Below, piece by piece: positions 8,143-17,900 of a DNA stretch of 64,000 nucleotides (within the stretch, counting starts at the first letter, position 1; the number at the start of each line of letters is the position of its first letter). The stretch is taken from assembly GCF_001422925.1 (NCBI RefSeq), contig NZ_LMNI01000001.1, positions 82,463 to 146,462 on the forward strand, written 5' to 3'. The stretch comes from Microbacterium sp. Leaf288 (GTDB lineage Bacteria; Actinomycetota; Actinomycetes; Actinomycetales; Microbacteriaceae). Under the pieces are notes generated by a model that was not told the DNA's origin, did not search any database, and saw nothing but the letters and a program-made list of their open reading frames with translations. The translations under genes were made by a program, and so were the position numbers.

Positions 8143-10248
8143 TCACTTCTTCTTGAGCGACTTCTCCGACACCGGCGCCTCGCCCGACGCGGCGAGCGCG
8201 CGGTAGTACTCGCGCGCCTCGTCCTGGCGCTTGCGCTCGGCGCCCGAGGCGATCGGGGCGCGCACGTGCTCGGGCGCGAAGCCGTAGGCGTCGACGAGAT
8301 CCTGCGCGTGCGGACGGAGCCGCGCCGCGAGACGATCGATGTAGCGGGAGACGGATGCCGCACGCTGGGTCGAGAGCCGGCCGTTGATGATGTACCACGC
8401 GAGGTGCTTCTCGATGAGGTGCAGCCCGAACAGGTCGCGCAGCCACGTCAGCACCTGCTTGGTGCCCTCGTCCGAGACACGGTTCACGCCGTCGGTGAAG
8501 GCCTCCCACTGCAGCAGCTCGGCGTGTGCGCGGGCCGCTTCGATGAGTTCCGCCTGGTGGCTGTTGAACAGCGCGGCGGCCTCGGCCGGCGACAGCTTGG
8601 ATGCCGGACGCAGGGCGGCCGCGACATCCGCCACCATCTGCTGCACCCGGCCGGCGAGCAGCTCGTGCTGCTGGTCGGTGCGCAGGCCCAGCTCGATCGA
8701 GCGCGCGGTCGAGCCGAAGTCGGTCACCGTCTGCCCGAGCTGGCGCAGGCCCGCGCCGTGGAACACCTTGCCCGCGGTCTGGCCGACGGCGAAGCGGGCC
8801 AGCTTCGCAGCATCCGCCCCCTTGAACTGCTTGGCGTAGTCCGACAGGAGTCGCTTGCCGACCAGCTGGAGCAGGACGTTGTTGTCGCCCTCGAAGGTGA
8901 CGTAGACGTCCAGGTCCTGGTGGAGGCCGACCATGCGGTTCTCGGCGAGGAAGCCGGAGCCGCCACAGGCCTCGCGGGCCTCCTGGATCGTCGACAGGGC
9001 GTTCCATGTCGACAGGGGCTTGAGCGCGGCGGCGAGCGTCTCGAGGTCTTCGCGCTCCTCGGGGGTGTCGGTGCGGCCCGAGAACACGGCGTCGAACTTC
9101 TTGAGGAGCTCGTCGTGGCTGAAGAACTGCGCGTAGTTCTGCGCGAGGAGCGGCAGCAGGCGCCGCTGGTGCTTGCCGTAATCCAGCAGCACGACCTCTT
9201 CGGTGCCGGCGCCCGAGTCGAACTGGCGGCGCTGGTTCGCGTACGTGAGCGCGATGTGGAGGGCGAGCGCGGTGCCGGTGGTCGCGGCCCCGTCGAGCGA
9301 CACGCGGCCCTGCACGAGCGCACCGAGCATCGTGAAGAAGCGGCGGCCGGGCGTCGGGATGTCGGAGGTGTACGAGCCGTCGGCGGCGACCTGGCCGTAG
9401 CGGTCGAGCAGGTTGAAACGCGGGACGCGCACCTGGTCGAACGCGAGCCGGCCGTTGTCGATGCCGTTGAGGCCGCCCTTGACGCCGTCGTCCTCGCTGA
9501 TGATGCCCGGGAGCATCGCGCCCTCGTCGTCGCGGATCGGCACGAAGAAGCAGTGCACGCCGTAGTTGACGCCGCCCGTGATGAGCTGCGCGAACACCGT
9601 CGCGGCCTTGCCGTGCAGCGCGGCGTTGCCGAGGTAGTCCTTGTAGGCGCCCCGGAACGGCGTGTGGATCACGAACTCCTCGGTCTCGGGGTCGTAGGTC
9701 GCGGTCGTGCCGATGGCCGCGACATCCGAGCCGTGTCCGGTCTCGGTCATCGCGAACGCGCCCGGGATCGAGAGGTCGGTGATGCCCGGCATCCACTTGT
9801 CGTGGTGCTTCTCGGTGCCGAGCTGGAAGACGGCCGAGCCGAACAGGCCCCACTGCACGCCGGACTTGATCTGCAGGCTGGGGTCGGCCAGCACGAGCTC
9901 CTGGAAGCCGGCGATGTTCGCCCCGTTGTCGTTGAGTCCGCCGAACTTCTCGGGCATCGCCCGGCGCGAACCGCCGTGCTCGACGAGCAGGTGCAGCTGC
10001 GTCAGCACGCGCTCGCGGTGCTCGGGCATCGGCTGCCCTTCGATGCGCCAGAACGCGGGGTCCTTTATCATCTCGCGGGCCTCGCGGCGGGTCTCACCCC
10101 ACGTCCCGAGGAGCAGGTCGGTGACCGCGGCGATGTCGATACGGGGATCGGATGCCTCGGCCGCGGTGTGCGGAGCGGTCGGGGCTCCCCCGGCGGGCGT
10201 GTTCTTGTGAACGGCGGGCTTCTTGGTGCGGACGGCGGCGTCAGCCAT
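8143..10248 (-). CDS. Acyl-CoA dehydrogenase/oxidase family protein, long form
   Basis: A 701-residue flavoprotein of the acyl-CoA dehydrogenase/oxidase superfamily, expected to catalyse the first step of fatty acyl-CoA beta-oxidation. AFAMTETGHGSDVAAIGTTA (N-terminal/middle-domain FAD and substrate loop), GRVSLDGAATTGTALALHIA and ACGGSGFLAENRM (C-terminal helical domain) are diagnostic. The length and roughly 200 extra C-terminal residues resemble acyl-CoA oxidase-like forms rather than the usual 380-residue dehydrogenases. ATG 10248 is preferred over two upstream in-frame starts because GAGAGG lies 8 bases before it. TGTGC-N5-GCACA (10373-10387) upstream is a possible operator. It ends in a Lys-rich tail. 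Confidence 0.9.
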   Translation of the reverse strand: MADAAVRTKKPAVHKNTPAGGAPTAPHTAAEASDPRIDIAAVTDLLLGTWGETRREAREMIKDPAFWRIEGQPMPEHRERVLTQLHLLVEHGGSRRAMPEKFGGLNDNGANIAGFQELVLADPSLQIKSGVQWGLFGSAVFQLGTEKHHDKWMPGITDLSIPGAFAMTETGHGSDVAAIGTTATYDPETEEFVIHTPFRGAYKDYLGNAALHGKAATVFAQLITGGVNYGVHCFFVPIRDDEGAMLPGIISEDDGVKGGLNGIDNGRLAFDQVRVPRFNLLDRYGQVAADGSYTSDIPTPGRRFFTMLGALVQGRVSLDGAATTGTALALHIALTYANQRRQFDSGAGTEEVVLLDYGKHQRRLLPLLAQNYAQFFSHDELLKKFDAVFSGRTDTPEEREDLETLAAALKPLSTWNALSTIQEAREACGGSGFLAENRMVGLHQDLDVYVTFEGDNNVLLQLVGKRLLSDYAKQFKGADAAKLARFAVGQTAGKVFHGAGLRQLGQTVTDFGSTARSIELGLRTDQQHELLAGRVQQMVADVAAALRPASKLSPAEAAALFNSHQAELIEAARAHAELLQWEAFTDGVNRVSDEGTKQVLTWLRDLFGLHLIEKHLAWYIINGRLSTQRAASVSRYIDRLAARLRPHAQDLVDAYGFAPEHVRAPIASGAERKRQDEAREYYRALAASGEAPVSEKSLKKK

Positions 10249-10372
10249 GTGCATCACCTCTCGGTGCGACGGGAAGGATCAAGTTCCCTTCGACCGTAGA
10301 ACTCCGACAACGTCCCCTCAAAGCCTCTGGTGGATGTCCACAAGGTCGGAGCGACACGGGTGACGGATGCGT

Positions 10373-10387
10373 TGTGCAAGACGCACA
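10373..10387. promoter_or_regulatory. Small inverted repeat upstream of the long acyl-CoA dehydrogenase
   Basis: TGTGC-AAGAC-GCACA lies about 125 bp upstream of the acyl-CoA dehydrogenase start and 82 bp before the divergent VOC gene. Symmetry alone suggests a regulator site; no regulator is assigned. Confidence 0.25.
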
Positions 10388-10468
10388 GCCAGGGCGCCTC
10401 CGGACACTGTGACGGGGATGCACCGGCAGGACCGCGCGAACGTCCGCGGCGAGGCCTAGGCTCGGGTC

Positions 10469-10825
10469 ATGAGCCCGCCGACGGCGATCACGACCGCGTT
10501 CATCCCCGTGCACGATCCGCGAGCGAGCGCGCACTGGTACGCGGATGCGTTCGGCCTCGGCGTCGTCGAAGAGAGCGACGCCTCGAGCGTGCTCGCGGGC
10601 TCGCACGGACAGGTGACGCTGATGGGGCCGAAGAGCGGCATCCATGTCGACCCCGGCCTGCCGTGGGCGACGTGCAACTTCCGCGTCGACGACCTCGCCT
10701 CCGTCCACGAGCGCCTCGCGCGGCTCGGAGCGCACCCGAGCGACGAGCTCGGCGACCCCGACCGCTGCCTCTTCTTCACCGCGACCGACCCCGACGGGAA
10801 CACCATCCTCGTCACCGATCGCTGA
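10469..10825 (+). CDS. VOC (glyoxalase/dioxygenase-fold) family protein
   Basis: A 118-residue single vicinal-oxygen-chelate domain. The N-terminal betaalphabetabetabeta unit starts with ITTAFIPVHDPRASAHWYAD, and the C-terminal unit contains NFRVDDLASVHERLARLGA and ends CLFFTATDPDGNTILVTD, the usual VOC closing strand. A metal-ligand His is present in FIPVHD, but the overall ligand set is not clear, so binding or small-molecule resistance is as likely as catalysis. ATG 10469 has no strong ribosome-binding site. The GH16-like gene follows after 25 bp on the same strand. Confidence 0.85.
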   Translation: MSPPTAITTAFIPVHDPRASAHWYADAFGLGVVEESDASSVLAGSHGQVTLMGPKSGIHVDPGLPWATCNFRVDDLASVHERLARLGAHPSDELGDPDRCLFFTATDPDGNTILVTDR

Positions 10826-10850
10826 TGACCGGGGCATCAGTCTGCGATCC

Positions 10851-11675
10851 ATGATGAACGAGACCGCCGCCGGAGCTCCGCTCGTCGACATGTCGCCGCT
10901 CGACCTCGACGGCCGCGAGCCCGATCTCGACGAGCGGTTCGGCGAGGGGGTGCTCGACGAGAAGGTGTGGTGGCCGCACTACCTGCCGCACTGGTCGTCG
11001 CGCGAGCGCACCGCCGCCCGCTACTGCATCGCGCCCGACGCGCTCGAGCTCTTCATCGACGCCGATACCGCGCCATGGTCACCGGAGTTCGACGGCGACA
11101 ACCGCGTCTCGCACGTGCAGACCGGCCAGTTCGCGGGCGTGCGGGGCAGCGCAATCGGGCAGCACCGCTTCCGCGACGGCCTGGTGGTGCGCGAGGAGCA
11201 GCCGGAGCGCCGGCTCCACCTGCCCCGGTTCGGCGTGATCGAAGTCCGCATGGCCGCGGTGCGCCACCCCGACGCGATGGTGGCGTTCTGGCCGATCGGC
11301 TTCGAGGACCGCCCCGAGGACTCCGGCGAGATCTGCATCGCCGAGATCTTCGGCAGCGAGATCGACGACGAGGGCGGCTGGGTCGGCGTCGGCATCAAGC
11401 GCCAGCACGACCCGCGCCTGCGCGACGACTTCGAGAAAGTCCGTGTCGAGGGCGATCTCACCGAGATGCACGACTACGCCGTCGAGTGGACGCCCGACGC
11501 GGTGCGGTTCTTCATCGACCACCGCTGGGTGAAGACCGTGCACCAGGCGATCGACTACCCCGTGCAGCTCATGCTGGATCTCTGCGAGCTGCCGCGCGCA
11601 GACGGCACCCGCGACCTCACGGCGCTTCCGCACACGTTCCGCGTCGAGCGGGTGCGCACCTTTCCGCCGCTCTGA
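10851..11675 (+). CDS. GH16-like (concanavalin-A fold) protein, altered catalytic motif
   Basis: A 274-residue protein with no signal peptide that resembles glycoside hydrolase family 16. Residues near 160 read SGEICIAEIFG, aligning with the GH16 ExDxxE motif; both Glu positions are kept but the Asp is Cys. Downstream, MHDYAVEWTPDAVRFFIDHR matches the conserved HxYxxxWTPDxIxFxxD strand of the fold, and the end strands follow. The start may be ATG 10851 or 10854. It follows the VOC gene by 25 bp and converges on fhs. It may be catalytically weak or a binding protein; the cytosolic location is also unlike most GH16 enzymes. Confidence 0.7.
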   Translation: MMNETAAGAPLVDMSPLDLDGREPDLDERFGEGVLDEKVWWPHYLPHWSSRERTAARYCIAPDALELFIDADTAPWSPEFDGDNRVSHVQTGQFAGVRGSAIGQHRFRDGLVVREEQPERRLHLPRFGVIEVRMAAVRHPDAMVAFWPIGFEDRPEDSGEICIAEIFGSEIDDEGGWVGVGIKRQHDPRLRDDFEKVRVEGDLTEMHDYAVEWTPDAVRFFIDHRWVKTVHQAIDYPVQLMLDLCELPRADGTRDLTALPHTFRVERVRTFPPL

Positions 11676-11692
11676 CCGCCGGGTGGCCCGTC

Positions 11693-13387
11693 TCAGAAGA
11701 GCCCGACGATGCGCCCTTCATCATCGACGTCGATGCTGTTCGCGGCGGGGGTCACCGGCAGCCCAGGCATCGTCATGATGTCGCCGCAGATCATCACGAC
11801 GAACCGCGCGCCCGCGGCGAGGCGCACCTCGCGGATGTCGACGACGTGGCCCGTCGGCGCACCGCGCAGCTTCGGATCGGTCGAGAACGAGTACTGCGTC
11901 TTCGCGACGCACACCGGGTACCCGCCGTACCCCTCGTCCTGCAGGCGCTTGATCTGCGCGCGCACGGCGGTCGACGCGGTGATCTCGGACGCTCCGTAGA
12001 CGCGCGTCGCGATCGCGTTCATCTTGCGCCACAGCGTCGCGTCATCCGGGTACGTGAAGTGCAGCGCTTGCGCGTCCTCCGGTCCCGCGGCACGCTCGTC
12101 GCACAGGCGCACGACCTCGCGCGCCAGTTCCTCCGCGCCCGCGCCGCCCTCGGCGAAGTGCTTCGCGACCACGGCCGTGACCCCGACGGACTCGGCGGCC
12201 GCGACGAGCGCCGCGGTCTCAGCATCCGTGTCCTCCGCGCGATGGTTGATCGCGACCACCGTCGGGATGCCCCACGTCTCGCGAAGGGTCTTCAGGTGCC
12301 GCAGGAGGTTGGCCGTGCCGTGCTCGAGGGCGGCGACGTTCTCGTGCGGGAGGTCCTGGACCTCGACGCCGCCATGGAACTTCATGGCGCGTACGGTCGC
12401 GACGACCACCGCCACGTCGGGGCGGAGGCCCGTCGTCCGGCACAGGATGTCGACGAACTTCTCGGCGCCCAGATCGGCGCCGAAGCCGGCCTCGGTGACG
12501 ACGTAGTCGGCCATCCGCAGCGCGGAATCGGTGGCGAGGTACGAGTTGCAGCCGTGCGCGATATTCGCGAACGGGCCGCCGTGCACGAACGCCGGGGTGT
12601 GCTCGAGCGTCTGGACGAGGTTCGGCGCGAGCGCGTCTCGCAGGATCGCGGCCATGGCCCCGTGCGCCTGCAGGTCGCGGGCGCGGATCGGCGTGCGGTC
12701 GCGGGTGTACGCGACGACGATCTCGCCGAGCCGCTCTTTGAGGTCGGCGAGATCGGTGGCGAGGCAGAAGATCGCCATCACCTCGCTCGCCACCACGATG
12801 TCGAAGCCGTCCTCGCGGGGGTAGCCGTTCGATGGACCGCCGAGGCCGATCACGGCGTCGCGGAGGGCCCGGTCGTTGACGTCGAGCACGCGCCGCCAGG
12901 TCACTCGTCGCACGTCGATGCCGAGGGCGTTGCCGTGGTGGACGTGGTTGTCGATGAGCGCCGCGAGCAGGTTCGTCGCGATCGCGATGGCCGAGAAGTC
13001 GCCCGTGAAATGGAGGTTGATGTCCTCCATCGGCACGACCTGTGCGTACCCGCCGCCCGCGGCGCCGCCCTTCATGCCGAACACCGGCCCGAGGGCCGGC
13101 TCGCGCAGGCAGATCATCGCCCGCTCTCCGATGCGGGTGAGCGCGTCGCCGAGGCCCACGGTGGTCGTCGTCTTGCCCTCGCCCGCTGGGGTGGGCGATA
13201 CGGCGGTCATCAGCACGAGCCGCCCGCGCGGCTTCTCCTGGAGCGTCCGCAGATGCCGCAGCGACACCTTCGCCTTGAACCGGCCGTACGGTTCGAGCTC
13301 CTCGTCAGGGATGCCGAGCCCTTCGGCGATCCGGGTGATCGGCCAGAGTTCGGCCTGCTGTGCGATCTCGATGTTGCTCGTGGCCAC
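11693..13387 (-). CDS. fhs: Formate--tetrahydrofolate ligase
   Basis: Makes 10-formyl-tetrahydrofolate from formate, ATP and tetrahydrofolate in one-carbon metabolism. The 564 residues match the family length (about 556). The ATP loop TPAGEGKTT lies near residue 67, followed by [20 protein letters not shown] and [12 protein letters not shown], all family signatures; [13 protein letters not shown] and [10 protein letters not shown] appear later. The start is a GTG at 13387, placed so that the protein begins [12 protein letters not shown], the usual N-terminus. It is divergent from the permease gene; the 198-bp gap holds a small inverted repeat (CGTCTG 13472 and CAGACG 13484). Confidence 0.97.
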   Translation of the reverse strand: MATSNIEIAQQAELWPITRIAEGLGIPDEELEPYGRFKAKVSLRHLRTLQEKPRGRLVLMTAVSPTPAGEGKTTTTVGLGDALTRIGERAMICLREPALGPVFGMKGGAAGGGYAQVVPMEDINLHFTGDFSAIAIATNLLAALIDNHVHHGNALGIDVRRVTWRRVLDVNDRALRDAVIGLGGPSNGYPREDGFDIVVASEVMAIFCLATDLADLKERLGEIVVAYTRDRTPIRARDLQAHGAMAAILRDALAPNLVQTLEHTPAFVHGGPFANIAHGCNSYLATDSALRMADYVVTEAGFGADLGAEKFVDILCRTTGLRPDVAVVVATVRAMKFHGGVEVQDLPHENVAALEHGTANLLRHLKTLRETWGIPTVVAINHRAEDTDAETAALVAAAESVGVTAVVAKHFAEGGAGAEELAREVVRLCDERAAGPEDAQALHFTYPDDATLWRKMNAIATRVYGASEITASTAVRAQIKRLQDEGYGGYPVCVAKTQYSFSTDPKLRGAPTGHVVDIREVRLAAGARFVVMICGDIMTMPGLPVTPAANSIDVDDEGRIVGLF

Positions 13388-13585
13388 GCTCGCTCCCGTT
13401 GCGGGCCTCGTCGCCCGCCTCCGTCAGCCTATGCGGGTGGCGCTCACTCGTCGCGGACGCGCACCGACTGACGTCTGTGATCCCAGACGCTGGTCGGGTG
13501 TGCGGGCCTATGCCCGATCGGCACCGCGCACCAGACTGGGGGCACTCCGGGCGCTGTGGCCCGGCCACCCCGTGGGGAGTCCGAC

Positions 13586-15064
13586 ATGGCCGCACTCGGC
13601 GAACAGCTCTTTCGGCGCAAGCCCATCGTCATCCAGCAGAAGCACCACAAGGGCGAGGAGCTCGCCCGGAACATCGGCACCTTCCAGCTCATGATGTTCG
13701 GCGTCGGCGCGACCGTCGGCACCGGGATCTTCTTCGTGCTGAGCGAGTCGATCCCCGAGGCGGGCCCCGCGGTGATCATCTCGTTCATCGTCGCCGCGAT
13801 CTGCGCCGGCCTGTCGGCGCTGTGCTACGCCGAGCTCGCCTCGGCGATCCCCGTGAGCGGCTCCACCTACTCGTACACGTACCACGCGCTGGGCGAGATC
13901 TGGGCGGTGATCATCGCGGGCTGCGTGCTGCTCGAGTACGGCGTCGCCGTCTCGGCGGTCGCGGTGGGCTGGAGCGGCTACTTCAACGAACTGCTCGAGA
14001 ACACGCTCGGATTCCGGCTGCCGGATGCCCTGTCGGTGTCGTTCATCCCCGGATCCGATGGCGCGGCGACCGGCGGCATCATCAACCTGCCCGCCGTCGT
14101 CCTCGTGGGCCTGTGCTGCCTGCTCCTCATCCGAGGCGTCGCCGAGTCGGCCACGGTGAACACGATCATGGTGCTGATCAAGCTCGGGGTGCTCGCGCTG
14201 TTCATCGTCCTCGGCTTCACCGCGTTCAACGCCGACCACTTCGAGAACTTCTTCGCGTTCGGCGCGGCCGGCATCAGCGCCGCCGCGGCGACCATCTTCT
14301 TCTCGTTCATCGGCCTCGACGCTGTCGCGACGGCGGGCGAGGAGGTGCGAAATCCGCAGAAGGCGCTCCCGCAGGCGATCATCGGCGCCCTCATCATCGT
14401 CTCGACGGTGTACATCCTGGTCGCCATCGCGGGGCTCGCCGCCGAGCCGGTGGAGTTCTACTCCACCGAGGAGGCCAGTGAGGCGGGCCTCGCCCAGATC
14501 CTGGAGAACATCACGGGCAACCCGATCTGGGGCACGATCCTGGCGGCCGGTGCGGTCGTCTCGATCTTCTCCGTCACGCTGGTGACGCTGTACGGCCAGA
14601 CCCGCATCCTGTTCTCGATCTCTCGCGACGGCCTCGTCCCCCGCCGGTTCCTCAAGGTCAACGCCAAGACGATGACGCCCATCTACAACACGATCGTCGT
14701 CTCGGTGATCGTCGCGATCATCGCCGGGTTCGTGCCGTCCGACTATCTGTGGGACACCGTCTCGATCGGCACGCTGGTCGCCTTCAGCGTCGTGGCGCTC
14801 GCCGTCATCGTGCTGCGGCGCACGAAGCCCGACCTCGAGCGCCCCTTCCGGGTTCCGCTCTACCCGGTGGTGCCGATCCTCACCATCGCCGCATGCGTCT
14901 ACATCCTGTCGGGGCTGGCGGCCATCACGTGGGTGATCTTCGGCACCTGGATCGCGATCGTGCTGCTCTACTACTGGTTCTACGGACGAAAGCACGCGAC
15001 GCTGAACGACTACACCTCGGCGGAGCAGATCGCCGAGCCGATCCATCCCGAGGACGAGACGTGA
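13586..15064 (+). CDS. APC-family amino acid permease
   Basis: A 492-residue integral membrane transporter with about 12 hydrophobic segments. The first contains GVGATVGTGIFFVLSE, the substrate-binding unwound helix of the APC fold; later segments include FFSFIGLDAVATAGEEVRNP and a loop with QTRILFSISRDGLVPRRF, typical of the cationic amino acid/YfnA-like branch. ATG 13586 is preferred to the upstream frame opening because GGGGAG lies 7 bases before it. The stop overlaps the start of the universal stress protein gene by 4 bases (GTGA), implying translational coupling. Substrate specificity cannot be read from sequence. Confidence 0.93.
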   Translation: MAALGEQLFRRKPIVIQQKHHKGEELARNIGTFQLMMFGVGATVGTGIFFVLSESIPEAGPAVIISFIVAAICAGLSALCYAELASAIPVSGSTYSYTYHALGEIWAVIIAGCVLLEYGVAVSAVAVGWSGYFNELLENTLGFRLPDALSVSFIPGSDGAATGGIINLPAVVLVGLCCLLLIRGVAESATVNTIMVLIKLGVLALFIVLGFTAFNADHFENFFAFGAAGISAAAATIFFSFIGLDAVATAGEEVRNPQKALPQAIIGALIIVSTVYILVAIAGLAAEPVEFYSTEEASEAGLAQILENITGNPIWGTILAAGAVVSIFSVTLVTLYGQTRILFSISRDGLVPRRFLKVNAKTMTPIYNTIVVSVIVAIIAGFVPSDYLWDTVSIGTLVAFSVVALAVIVLRRTKPDLERPFRVPLYPVVPILTIAACVYILSGLAAITWVIFGTWIAIVLLYYWFYGRKHATLNDYTSAEQIAEPIHPEDET

Positions 15065-15954
15065 CGTACCTCGTCGGCTACGGACCGCGCGGCGACGATC
15101 GCAGCGCGATCGAGCTCGCGTTCCAGTTCGCCCGCTCGCACCCCGAGCCGGTCGTGGCGGTGTCGGTCGTCCCGCAGGGGTGGGGCACGCCGCTCGCCGG
15201 CGGCGTCGACCGCGAGTACGAGGAGTGGGCCGCGGGCGAAGGCCGGCTGAGTGCGGAGCTCGCCCTGTCGGACTTCGCCCACCACCCCGGAATCCCCGCC
15301 GAGGCGGTGTGGGTCGCCGGCAGATCAGCGCCGGCGACACTGATCGAGCAGGCGGTGGCGCGAGACGCGCGGATGATCGTGGTGGGATCCGCCGAGGAGG
15401 CGGAGCCGGGGCGCGTGCGGCTGACCTCGAAGACCGACCGGCTCGTGCATTCCTCGCCCCTGCCGGTGGCCATCGCTCCGCGGAGCTTCCGCACGACGAG
15501 CGCCGTCACGAGGGTGACCGTCGGCTTCCGCGATGACGATGCCAGCTGGTCGCTGCTGAACCGCGTCGCGGAGTTCAGCAGACTCGCCTCGGCGCGGATG
15601 CGCCTGGTCACGTTCCTCGTGAACCCGTCACGCCGCCCCGTCACCACCGACATCAGCCACGCGCAGACCCAGGTCGTCGAGCTGTGGGGCGTGCAGGCCG
15701 CCGCCGCGCAGCGGGAAGCGGCAGCGCACCTGAAGACGCTGGGGTTCTCGGACGACGATCTCGAGTACGGCATCGCCGCCGCCGGCGACTGGGGCACGGC
15801 GGTGTCGTCGGTCGGCTGGACCGAGGGCGATGTCATGGTGGTGGGCTCGTCGTCGACGCACCGCCTGGCCCAGGTGTTCCTGGGCTCCAGCGCATCGAAG
15901 ATCCTGCGCAACGCACCGGTGCCTGTCGTGGTCGTGCCCGGCGCCGGCGCGTAG
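15061..15954 (+). CDS. Universal stress protein, two tandem domains
   Basis: A 297-residue cytosolic protein with two Usp domains. Domain 1 (1-140) ends VHSSPLPVAIAP; domain 2 (145-295) ends with the ATP-binding loop VVGSSSTHRLAQVFLGSSA and NAPVPVVVVPGAGA, the usual closing strand. The GTG start overlaps the permease stop by 4 bases, so the pair is almost certainly one operon. Coupling of a Usp to an APC transporter is common in actinobacteria and suggests regulation of the transporter or a linked stress response, but this is inference. Confidence 0.92.
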   Translation: MTYLVGYGPRGDDRSAIELAFQFARSHPEPVVAVSVVPQGWGTPLAGGVDREYEEWAAGEGRLSAELALSDFAHHPGIPAEAVWVAGRSAPATLIEQAVARDARMIVVGSAEEAEPGRVRLTSKTDRLVHSSPLPVAIAPRSFRTTSAVTRVTVGFRDDDASWSLLNRVAEFSRLASARMRLVTFLVNPSRRPVTTDISHAQTQVVELWGVQAAAAQREAAAHLKTLGFSDDDLEYGIAAAGDWGTAVSSVGWTEGDVMVVGSSSTHRLAQVFLGSSASKILRNAPVPVVVVPGAGA

Positions 15955-15958
15955 CCCT

Positions 15959-16040
15959 GCACAGAATCGGAGGCTCTCGGCGACACGCCGGGTCACAGCA
16001 TCCCGAGCCCGCGTGTCGGGCAGATTCTCCGATTCTGTGC
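15959..16040. repeat. Long hairpin repeat, GCACAGAATCGGAG family (C1)
   Basis: GCACAGAATCGGAG and its complement CTCCGATTCTGTGC form the ends of an 82-bp hairpin; inner parts of the arms also pair (CGACACGC with GCGTGTCG). The apical part contains GCATCC. A second copy at 43332-43414 has the same terminal arms with diverged inner arms that remain complementary. It lies 5 bp after the universal stress protein stop. Confidence 0.8.
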
Positions 16041-16056
16041 GCCGGGAAGCGACGAC

Positions 16057-16090
16057 GGATGCTGCGCCGCGAGGTCGCGGCGCAGCATCC
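16057..16090. terminator. Strong bidirectional hairpin between convergent genes
   Basis: A perfect 15-bp stem, GGATGCTGCGCCGCG, closes an AGGT loop. It sits between the universal stress protein gene (plus) and the GH3 gene (minus), the right place for a bidirectional terminator. No T-tract follows on either strand, as is usual in high-GC actinobacteria. Confidence 0.75.
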
Positions 16091-16103
16091 CCGTCTCAGC
16101 CGG

Positions 16104-17900
16104 CTAGAGCGAGAGCCCGTGGCCGAAGCGGAACAGCGGGTCGGCGGTGTCGAAGGGCACGTCGGGTCGCGACGCCTCCACGGCCGCCATCGAGCTCGGC
16201 ACGTCGAACGGCAGCTTGCCGGTCGCCGGGGATCCGCCGGTCAGGACGTCGAGCAGAGCATCGGCGTTCGCTCCCCAGTTCGCCGTGACCGCGGCCGCGG
16301 CATCGACGATCGGGCCGAGGATCGCGGGACGGTCGAGGAACACGTCCACGACCGTCGGCACGACCGACGACACCGCGCGCACATGGGCGACGACGTCCTC
16401 GGGGAAGTCGAGCGACCCGGCGTGGAAGAAGTTCTCGAACATCGAGGCGCGCTGCTCGTAGGGTGCCTGCAGGCGCAGGATCGCCGCATCCGCTTCCTCC
16501 GGCGTCTCGACGACCTCGCCGTAGTGAGCCGCGGCCTCGGGCGCGATGCCCTCGACGTAGAGCTTGAGTCCGCGGCGCAGCGGCAGGGCTCCGTCATTGG
16601 ACAGCACGGCGATCGAGGCGCGCTGCGCGGCCTCGCCCGCGGCGCGGAACTGCGCCGAGCCGACGATGGCGTCGGCCGCCTCGACGTCCACGTACGGGTT
16701 CTCGAACAGGCCCAGCTCGAACTTCTCGCGGAGCAGACGGCGGGCGGAGACGTCGAGGCGCTCCTCGCTCACGCGGCCGTCCCGCACGAGGCCGAGGAGC
16801 AGCTCCGGGTCGTGCTCCCCGCCGAACTGGTCGGCGCCGGCGTCGAGGATCTTCACCATGCGCTCGGCGGGGGTCAGGTGCTCCACGCCCCACGCGCGGG
16901 CGGCGAAGTCCGTGCCCATGATCGGCTGGTCGGTTACCAGGCCCCAGTCGGTGCAGACGATGCCGTCGAAGCCGAAGCGCTCGCGCAGCAGGCCCGTGAG
17001 CACGCCCTTGTTGAAGCCGAAGCCGACCTCCTCGTACTCGGTGCCGACCGGCATGCCGTAGTACGGCATGATCTGGCGGCCACCCGCGGCGAAGATCTCC
17101 TCGAACGGCTTGAGGTGCAGCTCGAACTGCCCGCCGGGGTAGACCTGCTCGCGGCCGTACTCGAAGTGCGGGTCCTCGCCGTCCTTCTGAGGGCCGCCGC
17201 CCGGGAAGTGCTTGGTCATCGTGCTCACCGAGCCCGGGCCGAACGCGGAGCCCTGGAAGCCGCGCACGTACGCCGCGCCCAGCTCGCCCGCGAGAGCAGC
17301 GTCCTCGCCGAACGTCTGCAGCTGGCGTGCCCACCGCGACTCGGTCGCGAGGTCGACCTGCGGGTGCAGCGCCACGCGGATGCCGACGGCCGTGTACTCC
17401 TGGCGCGCGATGTCGCCGAAGCGCTGCACCAGGTCCGCGTCACGGGTCGCCGCGAGGCCGAGCGGCTCGGGCCACTGCGAGAACGGGCCGGCGAACATCG
17501 CGGCGCCCGGGTTGTCGCTGAACGAGTGGCGCGGGTCGGTCGAGACCGACACCGGGATGCCCAGGCGAGTGGATGCTGCGAGCTCCTGCAGCTTGTTGTG
17601 CCACGCCGCGATGTGACTGGCCTTGGGCGCGACGCCCAGCAGGTTGAAGTGGTTCATGTGGCGGCCGGCCACGTACTCGCGGTTCGACGGGATGCCGAAG
17701 GCGGAGTCGCCCTCGGACAGCTCGCCGCCCTCGCCCATCACGATCATCGTCTGGAAGAAGAGGCCCGCCTTCTCCTCCACCGTCATCTCGGCGAGGAGCA
17801 GCTCGACGCGCTCCTCGACGGGCAGGCTCGCGTCGAGCCAGGGCCGGTCCGATGGGGCAGGGGTCGCCGCATCCGCGATCGTCGTCGTGGTGTCGGTCAT
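16104..17900 (-). CDS. Glycoside hydrolase family 3 protein
   Basis: A 598-residue GH3 enzyme (beta-glucosidase/xylosidase type) without a signal peptide, so it acts in the cytosol on imported sugars. The N-terminal barrel contains STDPRHSFSDNPGAAMF, TMTKHFPGGGPQKDGED (the KHFPG substrate motif) and GFDGIVCTDWGLVTD, whose Asp is the GH3 nucleophile. The C-terminal alpha/beta domain follows (ASIAVLSNDGALPLRR to the end RFGHGLSL). ATG 17900 overlaps the upstream MFS stop (ATGA) and GGGAGTG precedes it. The divergent double TetR and tandem operator upstream suggest induction by the substrate. The exact glycoside is unknown. Confidence 0.92.
   Translation of the reverse strand: MTDTTTTIADAATPAPSDRPWLDASLPVEERVELLLAEMTVEEKAGLFFQTMIVMGEGGELSEGDSAFGIPSNREYVAGRHMNHFNLLGVAPKASHIAAWHNKLQELAASTRLGIPVSVSTDPRHSFSDNPGAAMFAGPFSQWPEPLGLAATRDADLVQRFGDIARQEYTAVGIRVALHPQVDLATESRWARQLQTFGEDAALAGELGAAYVRGFQGSAFGPGSVSTMTKHFPGGGPQKDGEDPHFEYGREQVYPGGQFELHLKPFEEIFAAGGRQIMPYYGMPVGTEYEEVGFGFNKGVLTGLLRERFGFDGIVCTDWGLVTDQPIMGTDFAARAWGVEHLTPAERMVKILDAGADQFGGEHDPELLLGLVRDGRVSEERLDVSARRLLREKFELGLFENPYVDVEAADAIVGSAQFRAAGEAAQRASIAVLSNDGALPLRRGLKLYVEGIAPEAAAHYGEVVETPEEADAAILRLQAPYEQRASMFENFFHAGSLDFPEDVVAHVRAVSSVVPTVVDVFLDRPAILGPIVDAAAAVTANWGANADALLDVLTGGSPATGKLPFDVPSSMAAVEASRPDVPFDTADPLFRFGHGLSL

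Noticed and set aside
8033..10299. Long frames on both strands around the acyl-CoA dehydrogenase
   Set aside because: Only the 8143-10248 frame carries family motifs; the others are shadows.
10967..13471. Plus-strand open frame of 834 codons
   Set aside because: Shadow of the GH16-like gene and antisense to fhs.
13472..13489. Riboswitch upstream of fhs or the permease
   Set aside because: Only a 6-bp inverted repeat is visible; no known riboswitch core could be recognised.
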